64,000 bases of DNA from Azospirillum brasilense. Its GTDB lineage: Bacteria > Pseudomonadota > Alphaproteobacteria > Azospirillales > Azospirillaceae. Under the pieces are notes generated by a model, which made no database searches, had not been told where the DNA came from, and saw nothing but the letters and a program-made list of their open reading frames with translations. Position numbers and translations under genes: made by a program. The stretch is taken from positions 1 to 64,000 of the forward strand of contig NZ_QOKV01000008.1 in assembly GCF_008365405.1 (NCBI RefSeq), given 5' to 3'. Below, in pieces: positions 12,942 to 22,441 of the stretch; position 1 is the first letter of the stretch; every line of letters begins with the position of its first letter.

Positions 12942-12983
12942 GCGATCTCCCCGGGGTTGGAAGAGACGGATGGAAATTCGCCT

Positions 12984-13023
12984 AAAAAAACTTTGGGGAA
13001 CGGGCCGGAGGGCCGCGTTCCCC
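12984..13023 (-). terminator. Strong terminator after the HTH gene
   Basis: A 12-bp stem with one bulge (GGGGAACG plus GGCC pairing with GGCC plus CGTTCCCC) is followed on the minus strand by AAAGTTTTTTTA. It lies 56 bases past the HTH gene stop and separates it from metK. Confidence 0.8.
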
Positions 13024-13078
13024 AATCGTCCTGCCGTCCGGATTGCTTCCGGTTGCTCGGCTCGGGTCTCTGAACCGG

Positions 13079-13567
13079 TTATTCGGCCGCTTCGACCATG
13101 CCGGAGTTGGCAACGGCCTTGGTCAGCTCGAACAGGCGCTTGCGCACCGACGGGTCGTTGATGCGGTAGTAGGCGCGCACCAGTTCCAGCGTCTCACGCT
13201 TGGCCATCGGATCCGGCTCGTAGCCGCCCGAACGCTCCTCGAAACCGGCAGCGTTGCCCTCCTCGTCGTCAACCGGAGCCGCGGCGGCTTCCGCCGGCAT
13301 GTCGTCGAAGAAGAAGGACACCGGAACGTCCAGGACGCGGCTGAGGTCGAACAGGCGCGACGCACCGATGCGGTTGGCGCCGCGCTCGTACTTCTGCACC
13401 TGCTGGAAGGTCAGGCCGATGGCCTCGCCCAGCTTTTCCTGGCTCATTCCGAGAAGGGTCCGGCGCAACCGGACGCGGGAACCGACGTGCACGTCGATCG
13501 GGTTCGGCTTTCCCGTCTTGGGACGGCCGGCAGTGGCCCGGCGGCCCCGCGCTGGCGTTGCTTGCAT
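13079..13567 (-). CDS. XRE-family regulator, PraR/PhrR-like
   Basis: Residues about 28-85 form a Cro/CI-type helix-turn-helix ([20 protein letters not shown], then [20 protein letters not shown]). The tail is acidic and ends in a helical [21 protein letters not shown] segment. The 162-residue architecture and position beside metK/lnt match the PraR/PhrR regulators of rhizobia, which control quorum sensing, attachment and reb genes there. Its own targets here are unknown. It has its own promoter and terminator. Confidence 0.85.
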   Translation of the reverse strand: MQATPARGRRATAGRPKTGKPNPIDVHVGSRVRLRRTLLGMSQEKLGEAIGLTFQQVQKYERGANRIGASRLFDLSRVLDVPVSFFFDDMPAEAAAAPVDDEEGNAAGFEERSGGYEPDPMAKRETLELVRAYYRINDPSVRKRLFELTKAVANSGMVEAAE

Positions 13568-13598
13568 TGCTCTAATTCCCTGAAACAGTTGTGCAACC

Positions 13599-13628
13599 TT
13601 GATACGACATATCCATGTATGCAGTCAA
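13599..13628 (-). promoter_or_regulatory. Candidate promoter and operator of the HTH gene
   Basis: On the minus strand TTGACT (13623-13628) and TATCAA (13599-13604) are 18 bases apart. The spacer holds an ACAT/ATGT dyad that could bind the regulator itself. Confidence 0.4.
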
Positions 13629-13680
13629 GGCCACCCGAGCGCTCCCGATGCGCGTGATTGAAAAAAGAGTCTCGGTTGCG

Positions 13681-15267
13681 CTAAGTGCGATGTCGTGCGC
13701 GCAGGCCCACCGCGAAACAGGTTAAAAGAAGCAACCCAAACGCGCCGTCACCCACCCGTCCGTAGAGAGTGGGGGTGGGCAGCGCCTCCGGCAAGGCCGC
13801 ATCGACCACACCCCTGTGACCAAGCGGCAGCATGGCTGTGATGCGGCCGTGGGGATCCACCACGCCGGAGATGCCGGTGTTGGCGACGCGGACCAACGGC
13901 ATCCCCTCCTCCACCGCGCGGGTCCGGGCGATGGCGAAATGCTGGTACGGGCCGGCGGTGTTGCCGTACCAAGCGTCGTTGGTCAGGTTCAACATCCAGC
14001 GCGGCCGTCCGGCGCCGTCGTCCGCGGCGGGCAGCACGGCGCCCGGAAAGATCACCTCGTAGCAGATCAGCGGGCTGACCGGCGGCAGGCCCTTGAGATC
14101 GAGCGACACCGGTCCCGGACCCGCGGAAAACTCCGCCCCGTTGCCGGCGATGGCCCCGACCGGCAGCCAGCGGCGCAGCGGCATGTATTCGCCGAAGGGC
14201 ACAAGGTGGAACTTGTCGAAGCGGCCCGTCACCGCCCCGCTGCCGTCCACCGCCGCCATGCTGTTGTAATAGAGCGGCTCGCCCTCCGGCCCGGCCTCCA
14301 TCCGCGGCACCCCGGTGATGAGCAGCCCGCCGGGCGGCGTGACCGACCCCAGCGCCTGGCGCAGGCGGGCGTCCTGGTCGAGGAACAGCGGCACCGCGGT
14401 TTCCGCCCAGATCACATGGGTGACCGGCTCAGTGGACGGGGCGACGGAGAGTTCCATCTGCTGCTGGACGTTGCGCACCCGCTCGCCCGCCGCCCATTTC
14501 AGCCGTTGGTCGATGGCCGGCTGGACGAGCCGCAGCCGCACGCCGGGCACCGTCGCGTCCGACGCTCCGGCCAGCCGCAGCCCGCCCCAGGCGCCCAGCG
14601 CCGCGAACAGCGCCAGCCCGGCGGCCAGCGCTCCCCAGGCGCGGCGGCGCGGCACCGCCATGTCGGCCAGACCCGCCGGCAGCGACGCCACCAGCACGGT
14701 CAGCAGGCTGAGGCCGTAGATGCCGATCAGCGAGACGCCTTGCAGAACCGGCAGGACGCCCGTCCAGCCATAGCCGACGAGGTTCCACGGGAAGCCGGTG
14801 AAGACGTGGCCGCGCAGCCATTCGAACAGCGCCCAGCAGGCGGCGAACAGAACCGCCTTCCCCAGCCCCTGCGCCATCCCTCGGACCCGCAGCGTCCAGA
14901 CCAGCAGCGTGGCGAGGCCGGTGAACAGCGCCAGCAGGATCGGCAGCCCCGCCGCCGACAGCGGCAGCGCCCACCAGAACCGTTCGATGTCGGTGAACAG
15001 CGCCGCGCTGATCCAGTAGAGGCCGAGCAGGTGATGGGCGAAGCCGAAGAACCAGCCAACCGCGAAGGCCTGCCGCTTCGTCCGCGCCCCGTCGAGCAGC
15101 CAGAGCAGCCCCGGAAAGGCGATCAGCAGCAACGGAACCGCGCCGGCCGGCGGCAGCGCCAACGTCGCCAGCCCGCCGAAGCCCGCCGCCGCCAGCAGCC
15201 GGCGCCAGCCGGTCAGCCCGGCCAGACCCGCGGACAGTCGGCCCAGCCGGGCCGGGGTGGTCGTCAT
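13681..15267 (-). CDS. lnt: Apolipoprotein N-acyltransferase
   Basis: Inner-membrane enzyme that adds the third acyl chain to the N-terminal cysteine of lipoproteins. The 528 residues begin with about six membrane segments (1-215). The periplasmic nitrilase domain carries the Glu-Lys-Cys triad in HVIWAETAVPLF, FDKFHLVPFGEYMPLR and SPLICYEVIFPG. One last membrane helix is at the C terminus. The ATG at 15267 is chosen; the frame opens to 15333. Upstream is an unusual inverted repeat (15352-15472). Confidence 0.95.
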   Translation of the reverse strand: MTTTPARLGRLSAGLAGLTGWRRLLAAAGFGGLATLALPPAGAVPLLLIAFPGLLWLLDGARTKRQAFAVGWFFGFAHHLLGLYWISAALFTDIERFWWALPLSAAGLPILLALFTGLATLLVWTLRVRGMAQGLGKAVLFAACWALFEWLRGHVFTGFPWNLVGYGWTGVLPVLQGVSLIGIYGLSLLTVLVASLPAGLADMAVPRRRAWGALAAGLALFAALGAWGGLRLAGASDATVPGVRLRLVQPAIDQRLKWAAGERVRNVQQQMELSVAPSTEPVTHVIWAETAVPLFLDQDARLRQALGSVTPPGGLLITGVPRMEAGPEGEPLYYNSMAAVDGSGAVTGRFDKFHLVPFGEYMPLRRWLPVGAIAGNGAEFSAGPGPVSLDLKGLPPVSPLICYEVIFPGAVLPAADDGAGRPRWMLNLTNDAWYGNTAGPYQHFAIARTRAVEEGMPLVRVANTGISGVVDPHGRITAMLPLGHRGVVDAALPEALPTPTLYGRVGDGAFGLLLLTCFAVGLRARHRT

Positions 15268-15351
15268 GTCGGTGGCGGTCAAGGGGTGACACTCCGGATG
15301 CGGATGGGCTGGTGAGGCTGCACGGGCCGACATATTGGTCTGGAAACGAAA

Positions 15352-15472
15352 TCACCACGAAGACACGAAGGCACAAAGAGGGTCACAAAGAAGCCCCCGC
15401 CCCACCCGTGATCCCGGGAATGCGGTAGAGTCTCTTTGTGCCGTCTTTGTGTCCTTCGTGCCTTCGTGGTGA
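15352..15472. repeat. Imperfect long inverted repeat with TTCGTG-type subunits
   Basis: Arms of about 41 bases (15352-15392 and 15431-15472) are near-complementary around a roughly 38-base centre. Each arm is itself a run of short units, CACCACGAAGACACGAAG then GCACAAAG, differing by single bases between arms. It lies in the 220-base gap between the CorC-like gene and lnt. It resembles widespread intergenic repeats of the CCACGAAGGCACGAAG kind. Confidence 0.7.
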
Positions 15473-15487
15473 AAAACCCTGCGGGGC

Positions 15488-16405
15488 TTACCCGACCTCG
15501 GCCAGGGCGGAATTCTCGGCGGGGGCGGTGCGGACTCGCAGCCGCCTGATGCGGCGGGGGTCGGCCTCGACGATCTCGAACTCCAGGCCGGAGGGGTGGG
15601 TCAGTATTTCCCCGCGGCCGGGCACCCGTCCGGCCAGCGACACGACGAGACCGCCGAGCGTGTCGACCTCCTCGCGCTCCTCCTCCGTCAGGAAGGCGCC
15701 GACGCGGTCCTCGAAATCCTCGATGGAGACGCGGGCGTCGGCGAGGATCGTGCCGTCGGGGCGTTCGACGAAGTGGGGGGTCGCCTCCTCGTCGTGCTCG
15801 TCCTCGATCTCGCCGACGATCTCCTCGACCAGATCCTCGATGGTGACGAGGCCGTCGATGCCGCCGAACTCGTCCACCACCAGCGCCATGTGCTGGCGCT
15901 TCTGGCGCATCTGCACCAGAAGGTCGACCACTGGCATGCTGGGCGCGACGATGCTGAGATCGCGCACGATGTCCTTCAGCTCGACCGGCGTCCGGCTGGC
16001 CATCGCCACCAGGACATCCTTGATGTGGACCATGCCGACGACGTCGTCGAGCGTTTCACGGAAGACCGGCAGGCGGGAATGGGCTTCCTCCGCCATGCGC
16101 TGGACCAGGGCGGGGAACGGCGTGTCCACGTCCACCGCCACGATGTCCGCGCGGGGCACCATCACGTCGTCGACGGCGCGGTCGCGCAGCTTCAGGATGT
16201 TGGCGAGCAAGGCGCGCTCGCCTGCTCCCAGCGATCCCTCGCCGCTGTCCTGATCCTCGATCAGGTCCTCGATCGTGGCGCGCAGGGTGGCGTCGTCGCG
16301 CCCCCCCAGGACGGTCCTCATCCACCCGCGAAACAGGTGGCCCAAGGATTGTTGATCTTCGGCCCCGTCTTCACGGGGCGTTCGACTGTCGGAAATCTCG
16401 CTCAT
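15488..16405 (-). CDS. CorC/HlyC-type CBS-domain protein
   Basis: A soluble 305-residue protein with two CBS domains (about 80-205: VMVPRADIVAVDVDTPF and VVDLLVQMRQKRQHMALVV) and a C-terminal CorC_HlyC transporter-associated domain (about 215-295). It lacks the DUF21 membrane part, like E. coli CorC/YbeX. It is the last gene of a chain with miaB, phoH and ybeY, overlapping ybeY by 4 bases. A role in magnesium/cobalt handling or ribosome-linked stress fits family and context but is not proven. Confidence 0.9.
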   Translation of the reverse strand: MSEISDSRTPREDGAEDQQSLGHLFRGWMRTVLGGRDDATLRATIEDLIEDQDSGEGSLGAGERALLANILKLRDRAVDDVMVPRADIVAVDVDTPFPALVQRMAEEAHSRLPVFRETLDDVVGMVHIKDVLVAMASRTPVELKDIVRDLSIVAPSMPVVDLLVQMRQKRQHMALVVDEFGGIDGLVTIEDLVEEIVGEIEDEHDEEATPHFVERPDGTILADARVSIEDFEDRVGAFLTEEEREEVDTLGGLVVSLAGRVPGRGEILTHPSGLEFEIVEADPRRIRRLRVRTAPAENSALAEVG

Positions 16406-16932
16406 CGGTCCGGTGGTTGTTCGTCCAAATTCGGCTCTCCGGGCGGAGAGCGCGTGGCGGCGTACGGGTCGGCGATGCCGAGGGTCGCGAGCACGTCGGT
16501 TTCGAGCTGCTCCATCTCCTCGGCCTCGTCGTCCGTCTCGTGATCATACCCGAGCAAATGAAGAACGCCATGCACCACAAGGTGGGTCATATGGTCCGAA
16601 GGTGTTTTACCCTGCTCGGCGGCTTCGCGGGCGACCGTCTCCCAGGCCAGGATGACGTCGCCCAGCATGACCGGCGCGTCCTCGCCCAGTTCGGGCTCCT
16701 CCGCTTCGGTCAGGGCGAAGGACAGCACGTTGGTCGGCTTGTCCTTGCCCCGGTATTCGCGGTTCAGCCGGTGCACCAGCGCGTCGTCGGCCAGCACGAC
16801 GGACAGTTCCGCCGGCCCCTCCTCCTCGTCGTAGGTGACGGAGAGCGCGGAGAGCGCGGCGCGTTCGCACAGCCATTCGGCGTTGTCCGCCCAATCGCCC
16901 GCTTCACGTGAAACGACGACATCGACGGCCAT
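16402..16932 (-). CDS. ybeY: Endoribonuclease YbeY (rRNA maturation factor)
   Basis: Zinc-dependent single-strand RNase involved in 16S rRNA 3' maturation and ribosome quality control. The metal site HLVVHGVLHLLGYDHE supplies three histidines. Length is 176 residues from the ATG at 16932; the codon before it is GTG, so the start could be one codon earlier. The ATG shares a base with the phoH stop (TGATG), and the stop overlaps the corC-like start, indicating coupled translation. Confidence 0.96.
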   Translation of the reverse strand: MAVDVVVSREAGDWADNAEWLCERAALSALSVTYDEEEGPAELSVVLADDALVHRLNREYRGKDKPTNVLSFALTEAEEPELGEDAPVMLGDVILAWETVAREAAEQGKTPSDHMTHLVVHGVLHLLGYDHETDDEAEEMEQLETDVLATLGIADPYAATRSPPGEPNLDEQPPDR

Positions 16933-18029
16933 CACGGTGTTCCCTCCGCATCCGGCTCGTCGTCCGCGGCGGCGGGGAGCCGGGGGGCGGGCTTGCGCCG
17001 GCCATCGGTGCGGTCGCCTTCGGCACGGTCATAGGCGCGGATGATGCGCGCGACCAGCGGGTGGCGCACCACGTCGGCGGCGGTGAAATGGACGAAGCGG
17101 ATGCCCTCCACCCCTTCCAGGATGTCCAGCGCCTCGCGCAGGCCGGACTTGGCGCCGGCCGGCAGGTCGGTCTGGGAGATGTCGCCGGTGACCGCCATGC
17201 GCCCCCCCTCGCCCAGGCGGGTGAGGAACATCTTCATCTGCATGGGCGTGGTGTTCTGCGCCTCGTCCAGGATGACGAAGGCGTTGGCGAGCGTGCGGCC
17301 GCGCATGAAGGCGAGCGGCGCGATCTCGATCTCGCCGGACTCCAGCCGCTTCTTCACCTGCTCCGCCGGCAGCATGTCGTGCAGCGCGTCGTAGAGCGGG
17401 CGTAGATAGGGGTCCACCTTCTCCTTGAGGTCGCCGGGCAGGAAGCCCAGCCGCTCCCCCGCCTCCACGGCGGGGCGCGACAGGATGATGCGGTCGACCT
17501 GGCCGGTGGTCAGCAGCGCCACCGCCTGGGCGACGGCGAGGTAGGTCTTGCCGGTGCCGGCGGGGCCGAGCCCGAAGACCATCTCGCTTTCCGCCAGCGC
17601 CTGGAGATAGGCCGCCTGCATGGGGGACCGCGGGGTGATGGCGCCCTTGCGGCGGGTGCGCACCGCGACCTCGCCCCGGCTGAGCGTCGCCAGATTCTGG
17701 TCGCGCACCGCACCGCCGACGCCGGTCGCCATGCGGACGGCGGCGTCCACCTCGCCGGTGCCGACGGTCATGCCGCGCTTGAGGCGCTCGTAGAGGGCGT
17801 CGATGGCCGAACGGGCGGCTTCCGACGATTCCGCCGGACCGGCAATGGTCAGCGTGTTGCCGCGGGAAATCAGGGAAACGCCGAGCTGGTTTTCGATGCG
17901 GGCGAGGTGGCGGTCGTGCTCCCCGTACAGCATCGGCAGCAGCCGGTTGTCGTCGAAGTTCAGATCAATCCGTTGATCTGGGCGTTGATCGGAGCGCGGG
18001 TCGGGGCGCTGATCGGGCAAGCCGTTCAA
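16932..18029 (-). CDS. phoH: PhoH-family ATPase
   Basis: Cytoplasmic NTPase of the PhoH/YbeZ group, a probable partner of YbeY in RNA metabolism. The Walker A motif is [17 protein letters not shown] and the Walker B motif is [12 protein letters not shown]-like N-terminal region (about 40-120) precedes it. The first 20 residues repeat a DQRPD unit, a low-complexity extension. At 365 residues it is of normal length. It overlaps miaB by 4 bases. Confidence 0.95.
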   Translation of the reverse strand: MNGLPDQRPDPRSDQRPDQRIDLNFDDNRLLPMLYGEHDRHLARIENQLGVSLISRGNTLTIAGPAESSEAARSAIDALYERLKRGMTVGTGEVDAAVRMATGVGGAVRDQNLATLSRGEVAVRTRRKGAITPRSPMQAAYLQALAESEMVFGLGPAGTGKTYLAVAQAVALLTTGQVDRIILSRPAVEAGERLGFLPGDLKEKVDPYLRPLYDALHDMLPAEQVKKRLESGEIEIAPLAFMRGRTLANAFVILDEAQNTTPMQMKMFLTRLGEGGRMAVTGDISQTDLPAGAKSGLREALDILEGVEGIRFVHFTAADVVRHPLVARIIRAYDRAEGDRTDGRRKPAPRLPAAADDEPDAEGTP

Positions 18030-19414
18030 ACGGTCGCCTCCACGGGTTGCGTGCCGGTGGCGGAGCTGCGGTATTCACCGGTCGCCACGCTGCCGGCAAG
18101 GCTGTTCGGATGGGCGGCGTCGATGCGCACCGCGACGATGCGGCCGAGCAGCCGCTCGTTGGCGTCGGCGTGCACCGACTGCAGATAGGGGCTCTTGCCC
18201 AGAAGCTGGCCGGCGCGCTTGCCGACGCGGTCGAAGAGGACCGGCACGGTGCGCCCGACGAAGCTCTCGTTGAAGGCCTGCTGCTGCGCGTTCAGCAACT
18301 GCTGGAGCGCGGCCAGACGGGCGTCCTTGACGTCCTCCGGCAGCTGGCCGTGCTCCAGCGCCGCCGGGGTGCCGGGACGCGCGCTGTACTTGAAGGAATA
18401 GGCCTGGGCGTAGCCGACATCGGTGACGAGGCGCAGGGTCGCCGCGAAGTCGGCGTCGCTCTCGCCGGGGAAGCCGACGATGAAGTCGCCCGACAGCGCC
18501 AGATCCGGCTTGGCGGCGCGCAGCCGGTCGACGATGCGGCGGTAGTCGTCCGCCGTGTGCTTGCGGTTCATCGCCGCCAGCACGCGGTCGGACCCGGCCT
18601 GCACCGGAAGATGCAGGTAGGGCATGAGCTGCGGCACCTCGGCATGGGCGCGGATGAGGTCGTCCTCCATGTCGCGCGGGTGCGAGGTGGTGTAGCGGAT
18701 GCGCTCCAGCCCGTCGATGTCCGCCAGTTCGCGGACCAGCCGCCCGAGGCCCCAGGTGGTGCCGTCCGGCCCCTCCCCGTGCCAGGCGTTGACGTTCTGG
18801 CCGAGCAGGTTGATTTCCCGCGTGCCCCCGGCGACGAGGCGCCGGGCCTCCGCCAGGATCTGGGCGCCGGGCCGCGAGAACTCGGCGCCGCGGGTGTAGG
18901 GCACGACGCAGAAGGTGCAGAACTTGTCGCAACCCTCCTGCACCGCCAGGAAGGCGGAGACGCCCTGCGCGGCGCTCTCGTCCGGCAGGAAGTCGAACTT
19001 GGACTCCACGGGGAAGTCGGTGTTCAGCACGCTGCCCGCCTTGCGGCTGGCCTTGGCCACCATCTCCGGCAGGGTGTGATAGGTCTGCGGCCCGAACACC
19101 ATGTCCACGAAGGGGGCGCGGGCGACGATCTCCTCGCCTTCTGCCTGGGCGACGCAGCCGGCCACGGCGACGATCATCCGGCCGTCGCCGGCCTCGGCCT
19201 TGACGTCCTTGAGCTGGCGCAGCCGGCCCAGCTCCGAGAACACCTTCTCGGAGGCCTTTTCGCGGATGTGGCAGGTGTTGAGGATCACCATGTCGGCGCC
19301 GTCCGGCTCGTTCACCGGCCGGTAGCCCAGGGGTGCCAGGACATCCGCCATGCGGGCGGAGTCGTAGACGTTCATCTGGCAACCCCAGGTCTTGATGAAG
19401 AGCTTCTTACTCAA
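18026..19414 (-). CDS. miaB: tRNA-2-methylthio-N6-isopentenyladenosine synthase
   Basis: Radical-SAM methylthiotransferase acting on A37 of tRNAs. The N-terminal domain carries three cluster cysteines ([30 protein letters not shown]). The radical-SAM CX3CX2C is in [21 protein letters not shown] domain ends the 462-residue protein. I choose the TTG at 19414 because the sequence from there ([14 protein letters not shown]) is the usual MiaB start and GGAAGGGA precedes it. It leads the miaB-phoH-ybeY-corC operon. Confidence 0.95.
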   Translation of the reverse strand: MSKKLFIKTWGCQMNVYDSARMADVLAPLGYRPVNEPDGADMVILNTCHIREKASEKVFSELGRLRQLKDVKAEAGDGRMIVAVAGCVAQAEGEEIVARAPFVDMVFGPQTYHTLPEMVAKASRKAGSVLNTDFPVESKFDFLPDESAAQGVSAFLAVQEGCDKFCTFCVVPYTRGAEFSRPGAQILAEARRLVAGGTREINLLGQNVNAWHGEGPDGTTWGLGRLVRELADIDGLERIRYTTSHPRDMEDDLIRAHAEVPQLMPYLHLPVQAGSDRVLAAMNRKHTADDYRRIVDRLRAAKPDLALSGDFIVGFPGESDADFAATLRLVTDVGYAQAYSFKYSARPGTPAALEHGQLPEDVKDARLAALQQLLNAQQQAFNESFVGRTVPVLFDRVGKRAGQLLGKSPYLQSVHADANERLLGRIVAVRIDAAHPNSLAGSVATGEYRSSATGTQPVEATV

Positions 19415-19567
19415 CGATCCCTTCCACAGCGCTGAACGATCCGACCAACCGCGATCCCGGCCGACCGCGATCTCGACCAATACAAAAACGCGCGCCTGGA
19501 CGGCACCGGTCCGAGCGGCGCAATCCGGCGCGCGACCCGCCGCGTCGCGGCATCGCACTCTGTCGAT

Positions 19568-19598
19568 ATGGTAGCACGAGTGCGGGAAAACGAGTCAA
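19568..19598 (-). promoter_or_regulatory. Candidate promoter of the miaB operon
   Basis: On the minus strand TTGACT (19593-19598) and TACCAT (19568-19573) lie 19 bases apart, slightly long for sigma-70. A start near 19561 would leave a leader of about 145 bases before miaB, in which I see no clear structure. Confidence 0.35.
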
Positions 19599-19657
19599 TC
19601 GTGCCCGCAGGCCGACCATTCATTTCGCGGCCCATTTCGCGGTGTGGAACGTTTCCG

Positions 19658-20491
19658 TCACGGAACAGCAGAGGGCGTCGGCTTTCCGGACACCGCGCGC
19701 TCCACGCCCCGGGCGACGGCACGTTGGCAATGGTCGGCCAGGGCCTTGCGGCTGGAGAAGCTGTCGATGGTCACGGGGGGATGAAACTCCACCTCCACCG
19801 TCATGCGGCCCAGCGTGAAAACCGTCCACAAATGCGGGGCGAGATCCATGTCGCCGTACCACGCGTAACAGGGACGGAAGGCGATCCCCATCGGGATGCC
19901 GTCCAGCCGCGTCGGCGCGATGCTGACCGGCTGCACGGTGAGCGGCCGGTCCCCGATGCGCCGGGCGGCCACCGCGAACAGCGCCGTCTTGAAGGGGAGC
20001 GTGCGGTTGCCGTCGCTGGAGGTGCCTTCGGGGAACAGGATCAGGCTGTCGCCGGCGTCCAGCCGGGCGCCCAGATCGTCCCGCTGCCGTTCCACCCCGG
20101 CGCGGGCCTTGCGCTCCACGAAGACGGTCTGTTGGAGCTTCGCCAGCGCCCCGAAGAAGGGCCAGCCGGCCACCTCGCTCTTCGCCACGAAGGAGCCCGG
20201 AATGACCGATCCCAGCACCGTGATGTCGAGGTAGGAGGAATGGTTGGAGACGAACAGCACCGGCCCGTCCGCCGCGCGCTGGCCGCGCACCACGACGCCG
20301 ATGCCCAGGATGACGGCGCAGACCCGATGATAAAGCTGCGGAATGCGGTGGCGCAGCGGCGACCGCAGGGCGACGGCCAGCGCCTGCAGCGGGATCAGCA
20401 GGAGCGTCCACAGCAGATAAACCGCCAGGCGCAGCCCGCCCCGCACCGGCGATCCCAGGGCGCGCGCGCCGGTTGCGTCCAACGCCGTCAT
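19658..20491 (-). CDS. olsA: Lyso-ornithine lipid O-acyltransferase (PlsC family)
   Basis: Membrane-bound acyltransferase of the PlsC type. The motif NHSSYLD (HX4D) and FPEGTSS are both present, with a hydrophobic segment at about 20-45. Because it lies 44 bases downstream of an OlsB-like gene, its likely substrate is lyso-ornithine lipid, giving ornithine lipid. A general 1-acylglycerol-3-phosphate acyltransferase is the alternative. The 277 residues start at MTALDATG. Confidence 0.85.
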   Translation of the reverse strand: MTALDATGARALGSPVRGGLRLAVYLLWTLLLIPLQALAVALRSPLRHRIPQLYHRVCAVILGIGVVVRGQRAADGPVLFVSNHSSYLDITVLGSVIPGSFVAKSEVAGWPFFGALAKLQQTVFVERKARAGVERQRDDLGARLDAGDSLILFPEGTSSDGNRTLPFKTALFAVAARRIGDRPLTVQPVSIAPTRLDGIPMGIAFRPCYAWYGDMDLAPHLWTVFTLGRMTVEVEFHPPVTIDSFSSRKALADHCQRAVARGVERAVSGKPTPSAVP

Positions 20492-20535
20492 GCCACTCGC
20501 CTCCCGATGCGCCCGTTTTCTGACGCGATTGCCGA

Positions 20536-21360
20536 TCACGCGATCTGGGCGTCGCGGCTGCGCCGCTCGTAATGCTTGGAATATTTGTTGGTGATCAGGT
20601 CGGTCTTCACCACGATCGACACGTCGGTGGTGTTGAACTGGTGATCGATCACCGCGCCGTCGCCGATGAAGCCGCCCAGCCGCAGATAGCCCTTGATCAG
20701 CGGCGGCAGGAACGTCAGCGCGCGCTTCGGATCGATTTGATCGCGGGGCATCAGATCCATGCCGACATAGCGTTCCGGCAGCGCCACGGGGCGCAGTTCT
20801 TCCGGGGCCAGATGGAAGTGATGGAGGTAGGCGAGCGGCTCGGCCATCGCCACCGGGTCGGTGCCCGGCAGGCTGGCGCAGCCGAACATCACCGCGATGT
20901 CGTGGTGGAAGACGTAGGCCGCGATGCCGCGCCACAGAAGCTGCATGCTGCTGCCGCGCGTGCGGTAGGCGGCGTCGACGCAGGACCGCCCCAGCTCCAG
21001 GATCTCTCCCGGATAGCTGACCAGCCGCCCGATGTCGTATTCGTCGCTGGAATAGAAGCGCCCGGCCTTGGCCGCCGCCGGGCGGCGGATCAGCCGGTAG
21101 GTACCGACCACGGACTCCGGGCCGTCGCCGCGGGCGTGGTCGATGACCAGCAGATGGTCGCAGATCGTGTCGAAATCGTCGAAGTCGCGATGGCGCGCGG
21201 CCATGTCCGGCGACGGCACCGCCGACATCTCCTCGTAGAAGACGCGGTAGCGCAGCGCCTGCGCCCAATCGATCTCGGCGGCGCTTTCGGCCAACCGCAC
21301 TTCGAGGGAGCCCATGCGCAGATCCGAAGAGCTGCCCTGGTCCGTGCCTGTATCAGCCAT
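20536..21360 (-). CDS. olsB: L-ornithine N-alpha-acyltransferase
   Basis: GNAT-like enzyme that transfers a 3-hydroxy fatty acid from ACP to ornithine, the first step of ornithine lipid synthesis. The 274 residues show the OlsB signatures ALRYRVFYEEM, ILELGRSCV and ALTFLPPLIKGYLRLGGF. The start MADTGTDQ is chosen; the upstream frame is not family-like. Next to olsA, it makes a phosphorus-free membrane lipid, useful under phosphate limitation. Confidence 0.9.
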   Translation of the reverse strand: MADTGTDQGSSSDLRMGSLEVRLAESAAEIDWAQALRYRVFYEEMSAVPSPDMAARHRDFDDFDTICDHLLVIDHARGDGPESVVGTYRLIRRPAAAKAGRFYSSDEYDIGRLVSYPGEILELGRSCVDAAYRTRGSSMQLLWRGIAAYVFHHDIAVMFGCASLPGTDPVAMAEPLAYLHHFHLAPEELRPVALPERYVGMDLMPRDQIDPKRALTFLPPLIKGYLRLGGFIGDGAVIDHQFNTTDVSIVVKTDLITNKYSKHYERRSRDAQIA

Positions 21361-21438
21361 ACTCGACGCTTCACTGGCGTTGTTCGGGTCGCGGCAACCG
21401 CCGGTTCTCCTTCCGGAGCCCGGTCGGGCACGGAACAG

Positions 21439-21468
21439 GGATAACACGAATGGGCGGTTGCCGGTCAA
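21439..21468 (-). promoter_or_regulatory. Candidate olsB promoter
   Basis: On the minus strand TTGACC (21463-21468) and TTATCC (21439-21444) are 18 bases apart, about 75 bases before the olsB start. I saw no clear pho box. The rest of 21361-21675, between mucR and olsB, shows no gene. Confidence 0.4.
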
Positions 21469-21675
21469 CCGCGACGTGACGAACCCGCCCCCGGCAAGCC
21501 CGGACTCCGGGCAAGCCACAAGGTCCGGCCCCGGCGAACGGGGACGGCGGCAAGGCGGGACAGTAATGATCACGCGGGAAGGAAGAAAAGATCACATCCG
21601 GGCGGTGGGGTTCCGGGGCGGACCGGACCGAACGGCGGCGGTCCGCCGGACACCAACGCACAAGCCCGATGGACC

Positions 21676-22092
21676 TTAGGCCGCGCCGCGGCGGGCGCGG
21701 GTGCCGAGACCGATCTGCTTGGCCAGCGAGCTGCGCTGGCGGGCGTAGTTCGGGGCGACCATCGGATAGTCGGCCGGCAGGCCCCAGCGGTCGCGGTATT
21801 CCTCCGGCGACATGTCGTAGGCCGTCTTCAGATGGCGCTTCAGCATTTTCAGCTTCTTGCCATCCTCCAGGCACACAATGTAGTCGGGAGTGACGGACTT
21901 CTTGATGGGCACCGCGGGCTGCGGACGCTCCTCCGTCGCAACCGGCTCGGTCCCGACATTCGCGAGTGACTTGTACACCTGCTCAATCAGCGTCGGAAGA
22001 TCGCCGAGAGCGACTGTATTGTTCGAGACATGCGCCGCAACGATCTCCGTGGTCAGAGACAACAGCGCGTTGGAAGGGTTACCATTGCTCAT
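21676..22092 (-). CDS. mucR: MucR/Ros-family zinc-finger regulator
   Basis: Global regulator of the Ros/MucR type, known in rhizobia and Brucella for control of exopolysaccharide, motility and envelope genes by binding AT-rich DNA. The 138 residues contain the prokaryotic zinc-finger segment DYIVCLEDGKKLKMLKRHL followed by MSPEEYRDRWGLPADYPMVA, both diagnostic. The start at MSNGNPSNALLS has a good match; the frame continues upstream without similarity. Its upstream region is AT-rich, in keeping with self-regulation. Confidence 0.95.
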   Translation of the reverse strand: MSNGNPSNALLSLTTEIVAAHVSNNTVALGDLPTLIEQVYKSLANVGTEPVATEERPQPAVPIKKSVTPDYIVCLEDGKKLKMLKRHLKTAYDMSPEEYRDRWGLPADYPMVAPNYARQRSSLAKQIGLGTRARRGAA

Positions 22093-22124
22093 GTAAGCTT
22101 GCTCCGCAGCTTGGCGTTCCTCTC

Positions 22125-22153
22125 CATATAAAGAGGTTTGTGGCCGCGCGCAA
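22125..22153 (-). promoter_or_regulatory. Candidate mucR promoter
   Basis: On the minus strand TTGCGC (22148-22153) and TATATG (22125-22130) are separated by 17 bases, about 33 bases before the start codon. The local AT content is high for this genome, suiting a MucR-bound region shared with the divergent TusA-like gene. Confidence 0.45.
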
Positions 22154-22183
22154 TATCCATCCTTTGCTCTTAAAGAGGAAGCA

Positions 22184-22438
22184 GTGTACGAAAAAAAATC
22201 TCCGGATTTGTTTTTGGACATCACCAGCGAGGTGTGTCCGTTAACCTTCGTCAAGACCAAGTTGTCGGTGGAGCGCATGGCGGCCGGGCAGACGCTTGAA
22301 GTCCGGCTGAACGCTGGCGAACCCTTGGAGAATGTACCCCGATCCTTAGCCGAACTGGGTCACTCCATTCTCGCCGTGACGCCCGAAAATCCGGATGAGC
22401 CGGAGGGGGTTCACCGTCTGTGGATTCAGAAAGGTTAA
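22184..22438 (+). CDS. TusA-family sulfur carrier-like protein
   Basis: An 84-residue protein with the TusA/SirA fold; the conserved CPLTFVKTKL carries the single cysteine that would hold a persulfide. The start is a GTG preceded by AAAGAGGAAG. Proteins of this family pass sulfur in thiouridine or cofactor pathways, but the partner here is unknown. It is divergent from mucR and ends 3 bases from the convergent rimI stop. Confidence 0.88.
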   Translation: MYEKKSPDLFLDITSEVCPLTFVKTKLSVERMAAGQTLEVRLNAGEPLENVPRSLAELGHSILAVTPENPDEPEGVHRLWIQKG

Positions 22439-22441
22439 TAT

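Noticed and set aside
12826..12980. SAM-responsive riboswitch in the metK leader
   Set aside because: The short leader shows no pseudoknot or stem pattern that I could match to a known SAM class; a covariance search (Rfam models) would settle it.
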